Positions 8,597 to 15,491 of a DNA stretch of 18,546 nucleotides are shown here, piece by piece. Numbering within the stretch: the first letter of the stretch is position 1; each line of letters opens with the position of its first letter. The DNA comes from an uncultured Lachnospiraceae bacterium. Its GTDB lineage: Bacteria; Bacillota; Clostridia; Lachnospirales; Lachnospiraceae. The notes below the pieces were generated by a model, which was not told the DNA's origin, did no database searches, and saw only the letters and a program-made list of their open reading frames with translations. The position numbers were made by a program, and so were the translations under genes. The stretch spans positions 1 through 18,546 of the forward strand of contig CACZTA010000181.1 in NCBI GenBank assembly GCA_902783935.1. The letters run 5' to 3'.

Positions 8597-9279
8597 TTTT
8601 TCTCCTTTTCAAATCCGGAACTGCCGGAAATAAGGCCTTCTGTCTTCCGGACAGAGACGGAAAGCCCGTCACCCGCCTGCAGAATCGCCGTCTCCAGCTC
8701 CGGATGCTTCAGCACCGCTTCCACAAACTCCCGCATTCTCCGGTGAATCGTCCTGTTCCGCCTTTCTCCCGCATAGCGGGAATCAGTCACCTCCCCGTCC
8801 AGCAGGATATTATCGGCAATCAGGATGCCTCCGGGTGCCGTCAGACGGATAAGATCCGGAAGAAGCCGGATATACTGTCCCTTCGCGGCGTCCAGGAAGA
8901 CCAGGTCAAAAGGCTTTTCAAGTGTCGGAAGCACCTCTGCCGCATCTCCCTCGATCAGACGGACCCGTTCCGTGATTCCGGCGCGCTCAAAATTTCTGAG
9001 TGCCTCGGGAATTCGCTTTTTATAGTTTTCAACAGTGACAATATGTGCATCCGAATGGAGACACATAAAAACAGAGGAAAAGCCGACGGCTGTTCCCACT
9101 TCCAGGATCGCCTCCGGCTTTACGGCAGCAAGCATCACGCGCAGGATATCTTCCGTACTCCTGCGGATCACGGGAACCCGGTCCCTGACCGCCTCCCTCC
9201 GGATTTCTTCTGCAATATCTGCGGGACGCGGCCATGCGGCTTCAAGAAAAATACGGAATCTTTCTTCGTCCAGATTCAT
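8563..9279 (-). CDS. trmR: SAM-dependent O-methyltransferase, probable tRNA 5-hydroxyuridine methyltransferase TrmR
   Basis: Probably converts 5-hydroxyuridine 34 to 5-methoxyuridine in tRNA, as Bacillus TrmR (YrrM) does. The 238-residue product has the class I, divalent-metal O-methyltransferase fold: motif I ILEVGTAVGFSS (58-69), SAM-binding acid in IVTVENYKK, then DLVFLDAAKGQY (125-136) and GGILIADNILL (150-160). Asp130, Asp156 and Asn157 are the expected metal ligands. The last 25 or so residues (after SVSVRKTEG) extend past the usual family end, partly because the gene runs 34 bases into trhP. The ATG at 9279 has only a modest AAAGGAAA upstream. The same pairing with trhP occurs in Bacillus (yrrM-yrrNO). 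The family is broad, so the substrate rests on context. Confidence 0.8.
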   Translation of the reverse strand: MNLDEERFRIFLEAAWPRPADIAEEIRREAVRDRVPVIRRSTEDILRVMLAAVKPEAILEVGTAVGFSSVFMCLHSDAHIVTVENYKKRIPEALRNFERAGITERVRLIEGDAAEVLPTLEKPFDLVFLDAAKGQYIRLLPDLIRLTAPGGILIADNILLDGEVTDSRYAGERRNRTIHRRMREFVEAVLKHPELETAILQAGDGLSVSVRKTEGLISGSSGFEKEKKWASEKENRSC

Positions 9280-9301
9280 ATCCGGCTGTTTTCCTTTCTG
9301 C

Positions 9302-9649
9302 TCAGGAGAGCATGCCCGGTGTCCTTATATCTACAGAAGTAGCAATGGCGGTATTCACCTCATTCAGGATATAAACCATATCCTCTTCTGCTTCCAGGAA
9401 TTCACTGATTTCCGGCATCTTCTCGAGTTCGGCGAATTCATTACCGAGTTCCTCAGAGTCCTCCATCAGGTCCCCTGCATTCTCCTCATGATATAATTCA
9501 ATTGTTTTTGACCGGAGTTCCATGATTCTGTCAGACAGTCCCGGAAACCGGTCGAGCGCCTCAAGCGATTTCCGGTAGCTGCTGTACTCGCTGCTGTTCC
9601 GGATCGCTTCAATCAGATGATCCATACATTCCCGTATCTGTCTGTCCAT
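9302..9649 (-). CDS. YlbF/YmcA-family protein
   Basis: A 115-residue, almost entirely helical and acidic protein of the Com_YlbF family (YlbF/YmcA). In Bacillus, YlbF, YmcA and YaaT form a complex that steers RNase Y to mRNA maturation sites and affects competence, biofilm and sporulation. Here the family is recognised from length, from the pattern IRNSSEYSSYRKSLEALDRF then LSDRIMELRSKTIELY, and from the closing segment ISEFLEAEEDMVYILNEVN, which resembles the conserved core. It follows RNase J by 65 bp and precedes trmR by 22 bp on the same strand, consistent with an RNA-decay role. I cannot tell YlbF from YmcA, so no symbol is given. GAGGAAG precedes the ATG at 9649. Confidence 0.78.
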   Translation of the reverse strand: MDRQIRECMDHLIEAIRNSSEYSSYRKSLEALDRFPGLSDRIMELRSKTIELYHEENAGDLMEDSEELGNEFAELEKMPEISEFLEAEEDMVYILNEVNTAIATSVDIRTPGMLS

Positions 9650-9714
9650 GTTTTTCTTCCTCTCTCCCGTTTCCCCTGACCTTTATCCGGCACGGATTCC
9701 TCCGAAACCATCAG

Positions 9715-11388
9715 TTACAGTTCTGTTTCCATGATAACGGGCAGAATCATCGGCCTCCTCTGTGTGCGTTTCCATACAAAGTCGCTCAGCTGGTCCTTTA
9801 TTTCCGTTTTAATAACTGTCCAGTCCCGCACACGCTTTTCCAGGCAGCCTTCCACCGCCTCGATGGCCGTCCTGTTTATTTCCTCCATCAGGTCCTCAGA
9901 TTCCCGGACATAGACAAATCCGCGCGATACAATATCCGGACCAGCGAGAAGCTGCCCGGTACCGCCTTCAAGCGTCATGACGACGATGATAATACCGTCC
10001 TCCGCGAGACGCTGGCGGTCCCTGATCACGATGTTTCCGACATCACCGACACCCAGGCCGTCCACCAGGATGCCGCCGGTCTGGACCTTGCCGATGATCC
10101 GCGCGCTTCCGCTGCCGATCTCAAGCACATCACCTGTATGCAGCACCAGGATTTTATCTTTGGGAATGCCGAGTGATTCCGCCAGCTGGGCATGCGCCAG
10201 AAGATGTCTGCGCTCACCGTGTACCGGGATAGCAAATTCCGGCCTGACCAGCGAATAAATCAGCTTGATGTCCTCCTGGCAGGCGTGTCCTGAAACATGC
10301 GTATCCTCAAAAATGACCTCCGCCCCGATATCTGCAAGCTCATTGATTACATTCGAAACGGCTTTTTCATTTCCGGGAATCGGATGAGATGAGAAAACAA
10401 TCACATCTCCGGGCATAATCTTGATCTTCTTATGGATATTGGCCGCCATTCTCGACAGCGCCGCCATGGATTCCCCCTGGCTTCCGGTCGTCACAAGGAC
10501 AGTTTTCTCCGGGGGGTAATTCTGAAGTTCCTCAAGTTCCGCAAGTGTATGGGCGGAATCATCTACATATCCCAGTTCTACGGCAGAGCCGATCACATTT
10601 ACCATCGAGCGGCCTTCCAGGCACACTTTTCTCCCGTATTTAGCTGCCGAGTTAATAATCTGCTGGACTCTGTCCACATTCGAAGCAAATGTGGCAATAA
10701 TCAGGCGCTGCGAAGGATGCTCGGAAAAAATGCGCTCAAACGCGGCTCCGACCGTCCGCTCCGACATCGTATAGCCCGGCCGGTCTGCATTGGTGCTGTC
10801 GCAGAGAAGTGCAAGAACCCCTTTTTTCCCGATTTCAGCGAAACGCTGCAGGTCAATCGCATCCCCGAAAACAGGGGTATAGTCGATCTTGAAATCACCT
10901 GTATGGACGACAATCCCCGCGGGCGAATAGAGGGCCAGCGCACATGCATCCTGAATGCTGTGGTTTGTCTTAATAAATTCGATCCTGAACTCTCCCAGAT
11001 TTACGGACTGGCCAAACTGTACGATCTTCCGTCTCGTTGTCTGCAGAAGGTCATGCTCCTCCAGTTTTTTCTCAATCAGGGTCATGGTCAGCTTTGTCGT
11101 ATAAATCGGTACATTTACTTTTTTGAGGACATAAGGCATCGCACCGATATGATCCTCATGTCCGTGTGTTATGACGAAGCCTCTGACCTTCGAATAGTTT
11201 TCTTCCAGATATGTCACATCGGGAATCACAAAGTCAATTCCCAGCATGTCGTCTTCCGGAAACGCAAGACCGCAGTCTACGACGACAATGCTGTCGCCAT
11301 ATTCAAACGCAGTCATATTCATCCCGATCTGCTCCAGTCCGCCGAGCGGGATGATCTTCAGCCTCTCTGTATGTAATTGGTTACTCAA
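9715..11388 (-). CDS. rnjA: Ribonuclease J (metallo-beta-lactamase/beta-CASP)
   Basis: 5'-to-3' exonuclease and endonuclease for mRNA decay and rRNA maturation. The product is 557 residues, full family length (about 555). The metallo-beta-lactamase core has THGHEDHIGAMP with the zinc ligands at 75-80, then KTNHSIQDACA, VHTGDFKID and LLCDSTNADRPG. The beta-CASP insert contains IIATFASNVDRVQQII; VTTGSQGE and SSHPIPGNEKAV follow, and HVSGHA plus PVHGERRHL close the site. The C-terminal domain ends after TQRRPMILPVI. The start codon is TTG at 11388, with AGGAGG six bases upstream and the expected RLKIIPLGGLEQIGMN following. It is the fourth gene of the ireB operon. A J1 versus J2 assignment cannot be made from one copy. 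Confidence 0.95.
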   Translation of the reverse strand: MSNQLHTERLKIIPLGGLEQIGMNMTAFEYGDSIVVVDCGLAFPEDDMLGIDFVIPDVTYLEENYSKVRGFVITHGHEDHIGAMPYVLKKVNVPIYTTKLTMTLIEKKLEEHDLLQTTRRKIVQFGQSVNLGEFRIEFIKTNHSIQDACALALYSPAGIVVHTGDFKIDYTPVFGDAIDLQRFAEIGKKGVLALLCDSTNADRPGYTMSERTVGAAFERIFSEHPSQRLIIATFASNVDRVQQIINSAAKYGRKVCLEGRSMVNVIGSAVELGYVDDSAHTLAELEELQNYPPEKTVLVTTGSQGESMAALSRMAANIHKKIKIMPGDVIVFSSHPIPGNEKAVSNVINELADIGAEVIFEDTHVSGHACQEDIKLIYSLVRPEFAIPVHGERRHLLAHAQLAESLGIPKDKILVLHTGDVLEIGSGSARIIGKVQTGGILVDGLGVGDVGNIVIRDRQRLAEDGIIIVVMTLEGGTGQLLAGPDIVSRGFVYVRESEDLMEEINRTAIEAVEGCLEKRVRDWTVIKTEIKDQLSDFVWKRTQRRPMILPVIMETEL

Positions 11389-11433
11389 AAAAATCCTCCT
11401 GTATCTCTTAATGCTGCCCCGCCGGTGCTTCCG

Positions 11434-11694
11434 TCACATCGTGAGGTCAGTGTCCTCCAGTATCTCTCCGAAAACCTTCATCAGCGCTCCGATTTCCGCT
11501 TCATCTTCGACGAACACGTATTCGGCTTCAGCTGACGTATCCTCGGAAATATCTTTTAAAATGAATGCATTCGCGTCTCCCTCCGGCATATCTGATACCA
11601 GAAGGTAATCTGTTCCTCCGATCCGCGTCTGCTCTTCAACATAAAATTCCGTCTGATTGCCGTCATCATCGGTAAAGCTTACTGTTCTCATCAT
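11434..11694 (-). CDS. DUF1292 family protein (YrzB-like)
   Basis: An 86-residue acidic protein of unknown function. The family pattern is visible: an opening VSFTDDDGNQTEFYVEEQTRI, a central TDYLLVSDM and a late AEYVFVEDEAEI. No membrane segment or signal peptide is seen. The first 29 bases overlap the end of ruvX, so translation is probably coupled. In Bacillus the same trio (yrzL, yrrK, yrzB, that is ireB, ruvX, DUF1292) occurs in this order, which supports the call. The start could be either of two adjacent ATG codons (11694 or 11691); GGAGG lies about 12 bases before the first. Confidence 0.86.
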   Translation of the reverse strand: MMRTVSFTDDDGNQTEFYVEEQTRIGGTDYLLVSDMPEGDANAFILKDISEDTSAEAEYVFVEDEAEIGALMKVFGEILEDTDLTM

Positions 11695-12103
11695 TGTTCA
11701 GCCAGTCCTCCAGAATCACTGCCGCAGCAATACGGTCGACATGCTCATGAAAATCCTCTCTGCGGATTCCTCTTTCCAGCATGATATCTTCCGCTTCCAG
11801 TGTGGTCAGCCTCTCATCGCACAAATAAACGGGCAAGCCGGTCCTTCTCTCCAGAGTCTCCTTAAATGCCTCTGTCAGATGCGCGCGCTCCCCCGCTGTG
11901 CCATCCATATTCAGCGGATACCCGAGTACAATCGCTTCCGCCCCGTATTCACAAATCAGCTCTTCGATTCTGCGCAGCGTGCCGCGAAGATGCCCCTCCT
12001 CTTTTCGTCTGATTATTTCAAGCCCGTGTGCGCACAAACCCAGCGGATCCGTGACAGCCGCACCGACTGTCCTGGACCCGTAGTCCAGACCAAGTATCCG
12101 CAT
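11666..12103 (-). CDS. ruvX: Holliday junction resolvase-like nuclease RuvX/YqgF
   Basis: RNase H-fold protein. In E. coli YqgF is tied to 16S rRNA 5'-end maturation, and related enzymes cut Holliday junctions; the true role in Bacillota is unsettled. The 145-residue product has the family length and all motifs: ILGLDYGSRTVGAAVTD (Asp7), IVLGYPLNMDGTAG (58-71), LCDERLTT (Glu97) and HVDRIAAAVILEDWL (Asp123). Those acidic residues form the presumed metal site. It starts 4 bases after ireB; its GGAGGA ribosome site lies inside the end of ireB. Its own 3' end overlaps the DUF1292 gene by 29 bases. Confidence 0.94.
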   Translation of the reverse strand: MRILGLDYGSRTVGAAVTDPLGLCAHGLEIIRRKEEGHLRGTLRRIEELICEYGAEAIVLGYPLNMDGTAGERAHLTEAFKETLERRTGLPVYLCDERLTTLEAEDIMLERGIRREDFHEHVDRIAAAVILEDWLNNDENSKLYR

Positions 12104-12107
12104 CCGC

Positions 12108-12380
12108 TTAAGATTCCTCCCAGGACTTGTTCTTTACATACTCCCTGAGCAGTTCTTCCACGAGTTCGTCCCGCTCGACTTTCATGATCATGCTGCGGGC
12201 TCCCTTATAATTCGTGATGTAAGTGGGGTCTCCGGACATGATGTAGCCGACGATCTGGTTGACGGGATTATATCCTTTCTCTTCCATCGCCGTATAAACA
12301 ACACCGAGTACGTCTTTCACACGAATTTCCGGTTCTGTCTTCACGCTGAAATATTGTGTATTTCCCAAATTCGCAGCCAT
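12108..12380 (-). CDS. ireB: IreB family regulatory phosphoprotein (UPF0297)
   Basis: Small cytosolic regulator. In Enterococcus faecalis IreB is phosphorylated on N-terminal threonines by the PASTA kinase IreK and lowers cephalosporin resistance. The 90-residue product carries the near-invariant core EKGYNPVNQIVGYIMSGD (34-51), then PTYITNYKGARSMIMK and ERDELVEELLREY. Thr8 is the only threonine near the N-terminus and so a candidate phosphosite; this is inference. I chose the ATG at 12380, with GGGGGTG upstream, because it gives the family length; an ATG at 12434 would add 18 residues and read through the leader repeats. It is the promoter-proximal gene of a seven-gene operon running to trhP. 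Confidence 0.93.
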   Translation of the reverse strand: MAANLGNTQYFSVKTEPEIRVKDVLGVVYTAMEEKGYNPVNQIVGYIMSGDPTYITNYKGARSMIMKVERDELVEELLREYVKNKSWEES

Positions 12381-12382
12381 AT

Positions 12383-12433
12383 CGTTCACCCCCTGCCGTT
12401 CATTTTCCCGTTCAATACAGGGACTGCCGTTCA
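12383..12433 (-). repeat. Four TGAACG direct repeats in the ireB leader
   Basis: On the minus strand TGAACG occurs at 12428-12433, 12409-12414, 12397-12402 and 12383-12388. The first and third copies extend to a perfect TGAACGGCAG. Start-to-start spacing is 19, 12 and 14 bases. All four lie between the predicted transcription start and the ireB ATG, and the copies flank the ribosome site. A function in protein binding or RNA structure is only a guess. Confidence 0.7.
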
Positions 12434-12455
12434 CGGCATCATCCGGCTGTCCCTG
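12418..12455 (-). promoter_or_regulatory. Stem-loop in the ireB 5' leader
   Basis: CAGGGAC (12418-12424) pairs with GTCCCTG (12449-12455). Nested inside is a perfect hairpin TGCCG (12425-12429), loop TTCA, CGGCA (12434-12438). It starts about ten bases after the predicted transcription start. No T run follows, so it is not a terminator. It may be a leader structure or an operator. Confidence 0.55.
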
Positions 12456-12470
12456 ACGGCACTACGCTAT

Positions 12471-12499
12471 ATTTTACTCCGTCACGGCTTTTAATTCAA
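12471..12499 (-). promoter_or_regulatory. Predicted sigma-A promoter of the ireB operon
   Basis: On the minus strand TTGAAT (-35, 12494-12499) is followed after 17 bases by TAAAAT (-10, 12471-12476). The -35 box overlaps the mtaB stop codon (12496-12498). The predicted start near 12464 gives a leader of about 84 bases. I see no terminator between mtaB and ireB, so mtaB readthrough could also feed the operon. Confidence 0.68.
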
Positions 12500-13866
12500 T
12501 GTTTTTCGTTTTCCACGGTCTTTACGCTGAGGGACCCGTCCGGGCAGACAGCTTCCGCCATACATTTTACGATGGCACCTGACGGTATCTCATCAGCTGC
12601 ATGCGCTTCAAGAAAAACTTCCGTGTGGCCGCTCATGCAGCGGGTTCCCCGGATCTGTTTTGCTTCTTCAAAAAGTACCTCTACCGGTTTTCCGACATAG
12701 AAAGAGGCATAGGCCTTATGCGCATCCCTGTCGATTTCCATCAGCAGGCGGCTCCGTTCCTTTTTTATCTCCTCAGGAACCTGACCGGGCATTACAGCCG
12801 CTTTCGTACCGTCCCGCTTTGAATACTTGAATACATGCATCTTCGCAAACTGCATTTCACGGACAAAATCTGCCGATTTCCGGAATTCCCCGTCTGTCTC
12901 CCCGGGAAAACCGGCAATCACATCCGTCGTTATGGCCGGATGATCATAGCAGCGGCGGATCCGCTCACAGATTCTTCTGTAATCAGCCGTTCTGTATTTC
13001 CTCTTCATTCTTTCAAGCGTCTCATCACAGCCGCTCTGCAGTGAAAGATGGAACTGCGGGCAGATCTTCGAAACCGATGCCATCCCCCTGACAAATTCCT
13101 CAGTCATGATCCCGGGCTCCAGCGACCCCATCCGGATCCGCCTGACCGCCGGTAATTCCGCAATCCGCCTGAGCAGGTCCAGCAGTATCACATTTGTTTC
13201 TTCTTCTGACGCATCAGGCGTCTGGCGGTTCTCTCCCGGAAATGTAAAATCAAGTCCGTAGGAGCTTATATGGATACCGGTCAGTACGATTTCCCGGAAA
13301 CCGGCTGCTGCAAGTCTCTCCGCTTCCGCAATGACTGCATCTGCCTTCCGGCTCCTGACACGCCCCCTCACATAAGGGATCATGCAGTAAGAACAGAACT
13401 GGTTGCATCCGTCCTGTATCTTAATAAACGCACGGGTGCGTTCCTCCGCACCGGAAACAGTGAGCTCCTCATACGCTTTTGCAGTGCGGACGGATTCACG
13501 GCAGGACACGGCGGTCCGGTTTTCGAAATAATCCTCAAGCAGCTGCAGGAGTTTTGATTTCTCCCGGTTTCCCACAACAAGGTCAATAACCGGGTCCTTT
13601 TTCCGGCTCCCGGTTTCTTTTTCCGCATAACAGCCCGCTGCGACAACGACAGCTTCCGGGTTCATCTCCCTGGCCCGGTGCAGCATCTGTCTGGATTTCC
13701 GGTCGGCGATATTGGTCACCGTACATGTATTAATGACATAGACATCGGCTCCCGGTTCAAACGGAACGATCTCATATCCTCCGGTTTTCAGCTGCTCCTT
13801 CATGGCCTCCGTTTCATACGAATTTACCCGGCAGCCCAGATTGTGAAATGCCGCTCTCCGTCCCAA
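12496..13866 (-). CDS. mtaB: tRNA N6-threonylcarbamoyladenosine(37)-C2 methylthiotransferase MtaB
   Basis: Radical-SAM enzyme that adds a methylthio group to t6A37, giving ms2t6A in tRNAs reading ANN codons. The 456-residue product has the three-part methylthiotransferase layout. The UPF0004 domain carries cysteines 12 (LGCRVNSYE), 48 (NTCTVTN) and 79 (AAGCYAE) for the auxiliary cluster. The radical-SAM core has CNQFCSYC (154-161) followed by MIPYVRGRVRSR. A TRAM domain covers about 385-450. GCRVN with SYETEAM at the N-terminus and IKIQDGCNQFC favour the MtaB (YqeV) branch over MiaB and RimO. The start is TTG at 13866 with AAGGGGG five bases upstream; no ATG fits better. It is divergent from the HPr-like gene and has no promoter I can place with confidence. 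Confidence 0.9.
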   Translation of the reverse strand: MGRRAAFHNLGCRVNSYETEAMKEQLKTGGYEIVPFEPGADVYVINTCTVTNIADRKSRQMLHRAREMNPEAVVVAAGCYAEKETGSRKKDPVIDLVVGNREKSKLLQLLEDYFENRTAVSCRESVRTAKAYEELTVSGAEERTRAFIKIQDGCNQFCSYCMIPYVRGRVRSRKADAVIAEAERLAAAGFREIVLTGIHISSYGLDFTFPGENRQTPDASEEETNVILLDLLRRIAELPAVRRIRMGSLEPGIMTEEFVRGMASVSKICPQFHLSLQSGCDETLERMKRKYRTADYRRICERIRRCYDHPAITTDVIAGFPGETDGEFRKSADFVREMQFAKMHVFKYSKRDGTKAAVMPGQVPEEIKKERSRLLMEIDRDAHKAYASFYVGKPVEVLFEEAKQIRGTRCMSGHTEVFLEAHAADEIPSGAIVKCMAEAVCPDGSLSVKTVENEKH

Positions 13867-13876
13867 TTTTTCCCCC

Positions 13877-13905
13877 TTGACTTACAAAATGAATAAGGCT
13901 AATAT
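13877..13905 (+). promoter_or_regulatory. Sigma-A promoter of the HPr-like gene
   Basis: TTGACT (-35, 13877-13882) is followed after 17 bases by TAATAT (-10, 13900-13905). Transcription would start near 13912, about 55 bases before the ATG. The -35 box lies only 10 bases from the mtaB start codon on the other strand, next to its ribosome site. Confidence 0.8.
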
Positions 13906-13966
13906 GTAGGCTGAAATAAGAAAAATGAAAAAAGGCCACAACAGTGCATAAAGGAGGCACTTATCT

Positions 13967-14203
13967 ATGAAGACAGTAAAAGTTACCCTTAACTCCATCG
14001 ACAAAGTGAAGTCATTTGTCAATGAGATCAGCCATTTTGAGTTTGATTTTGATCTGGTATCAGGCAGATATGTTATTGACGCAAAGTCCATCATGGGCAT
14101 CTTCAGCCTTGACCTCTCGAAGCCCATCGACCTGAATATTCACGCTGACGGCGAAAACCTCGATATAGCGATGAAGGTACTGGCCGATTATATCGCAGAA
14201 TAA
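13967..14203 (+). CDS. HPr-like protein lacking the active-site histidine
   Basis: A 78-residue protein of the HPr fold, the phosphocarrier of the sugar phosphotransferase system. The second half matches HPr: AKSIMGIFSLDL aligns with the regulatory-serine helix, so Ser41 corresponds to HPr Ser46. The first half does not: where HPr has the GLHARPA-type loop with phosphorylated His15 and Arg17, this protein reads NSIDKVKSF, two residues shorter and without histidine. It therefore should not carry phosphate between PTS enzymes. Bacillus Crh, which also lost His15 but keeps Ser46 and acts with CcpA, is the nearest known analogy; an equivalent role is inference. AAAGGAGG lies nine bases before the ATG. 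The gene is monocistronic, with its own promoter and terminator. Confidence 0.85.
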   Translation: MKTVKVTLNSIDKVKSFVNEISHFEFDFDLVSGRYVIDAKSIMGIFSLDLSKPIDLNIHADGENLDIAMKVLADYIAE

Positions 14204-14223
14204 ACAGAATTCCTGTTTTCTGG

Positions 14224-14254
14224 AAGCTCTCCCGGTTCCGGGAGAGCTTTTTTT
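14224..14254 (+). terminator. Rho-independent terminator of the HPr-like gene
   Basis: AAGCTCTCCCGG (14224-14235) pairs with CCGGGAGAGCTT (14238-14249), in practice closing on a GGTTCC loop, followed by seven T (14248-14254). On the minus strand, past the end of thiI, the same hairpin lacks a T run, so it works best for the plus strand. Confidence 0.93.
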
Positions 14255-14258
14255 AATC

Positions 14259-15434
14259 TCATATCCTGACGATCTCTGTCGTCCGGACCGCCTCATCCAC
14301 CAGCTCTTCGATCTTTCCCTTCAGTTTTGCTTCAGAGCGCTCAATAATACTCAGGATCGGTTTTGTCACCGGATGCTTCGCAACAAAAATCGTGCAGCAG
14401 TCCTCATACGGCAGGATCGACGTCTCATAGGTCCCGATTTTTTCGGCGATCTCCACGATCTCGTTTTTATCAAACCCGATCAGCGGCCGGTAAACGGGCA
14501 TACTGACTGCCGCATTCGTCGTGAGCAGGGACTGCATGGTCTGGCTTGCCACCTGTCCGATACTTTCCCCGGTTACAATTCCGAGATTTCCCCTCTTTTC
14601 AGCAAAATGCTCCGCGATCCTCATCATATAGCGCCGCATGATGATTGTCAGTTCTTCGTGCGGACAGGTATCATAGATCGCCAGCTGGATATCCGTAAAA
14701 TTAACAATATGCAGACGGATCGGTCCCGCATATTTTGAGACGGCACGGGCAAGGTCCACCACCTTCTCTTTTGCCCGCTCGGATGTATACGGCGGTGCAT
14801 GGAAATAAACCGCATCAAGAGAAACGCCCCTCTTCGCGATCATCCAGCCTGCCACGGGACTGTCGATACCGCCGGACAGGCACAGCATTGCGCTGCCGTT
14901 TGTCCCGACAGGCATTCCGCCCAGTCCCGGAATAATCTTTGAATAGATGTAAACCGTATCCCTGATCTCAACATCAAAAAGAATATCCGGATTATGTACA
15001 TCCACAGTGAGGTCCGGAAACCGGTTCAGCACCGCTTCTCCCAGATCCGCCGCAATTTCCATGGATGTCCCCGGAAATTCTTTGTCGACTCTCCGGACTT
15101 TTACTTTATAGGTCGCCTTCGTGCCGGCATATTCCTGTTCCACATAATCCAGCATGTCCCGCTTCAGCGCATCCATATCAGCTGTTTCATAGGTATGGAC
15201 CGGACAGATCCCCACGATTCCGAACACGTGCTGAAGCGCCGTCACGGTCTCGGACTCATCCCAGCTGCCCGCGCAGTGCACATAGACGCGGCCCCGCTCG
15301 TGCCTCACGGTAAACTCCCCTGAAATCTTCTCCAGCGCCAGACGAATCTGCTTTGCCAGTGCATCTTCGAAGACATGACGGTTCTTTCCCTTAATTCCGA
15401 TCTCACCGTATTTAATCAGATATGTATCAAACAT
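14259..15434 (-). CDS. thiI: tRNA 4-thiouridine sulfurtransferase ThiI
   Basis: Adenylates U8 of tRNA and inserts sulfur to form s4U; in some bacteria it also feeds thiazole synthesis. The product is 391 residues. The N-terminal ferredoxin-like region starts IKYGEIGIKGKNR, the THUMP domain spans about 60-165 (VRRVDKEFPGTSMEIAADLG), and the PP-loop SGGIDSPVAG (187-196) begins the ATP-binding domain. GIVTGESIGQVASQT and YEDCCTIF follow, with Cys345 in place of the E. coli catalytic Cys344. There is no C-terminal rhodanese domain, as is normal for Bacillota, where a dedicated cysteine desulfurase supplies the sulfur. That gene lies directly upstream (57-bp gap). The 3' end faces the HPr-like gene's terminator. 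Reduced sites AGGAACAGGAAA precede the ATG. Confidence 0.95.
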   Translation of the reverse strand: MFDTYLIKYGEIGIKGKNRHVFEDALAKQIRLALEKISGEFTVRHERGRVYVHCAGSWDESETVTALQHVFGIVGICPVHTYETADMDALKRDMLDYVEQEYAGTKATYKVKVRRVDKEFPGTSMEIAADLGEAVLNRFPDLTVDVHNPDILFDVEIRDTVYIYSKIIPGLGGMPVGTNGSAMLCLSGGIDSPVAGWMIAKRGVSLDAVYFHAPPYTSERAKEKVVDLARAVSKYAGPIRLHIVNFTDIQLAIYDTCPHEELTIIMRRYMMRIAEHFAEKRGNLGIVTGESIGQVASQTMQSLLTTNAAVSMPVYRPLIGFDKNEIVEIAEKIGTYETSILPYEDCCTIFVAKHPVTKPILSIIERSEAKLKGKIEELVDEAVRTTEIVRI

Positions 15435-15491
15435 TTTCCTGTTCCTTTCTTCCTTGCCGGGAATGTCCCGCCGGTCTTTCTCCTGTGCCGC

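Noticed and set aside
10432..11376. 314-codon plus-strand open frame opposite RNase J
   Set aside because: Antisense to the highly conserved metallo-beta-lactamase region; no domain, no start signal.
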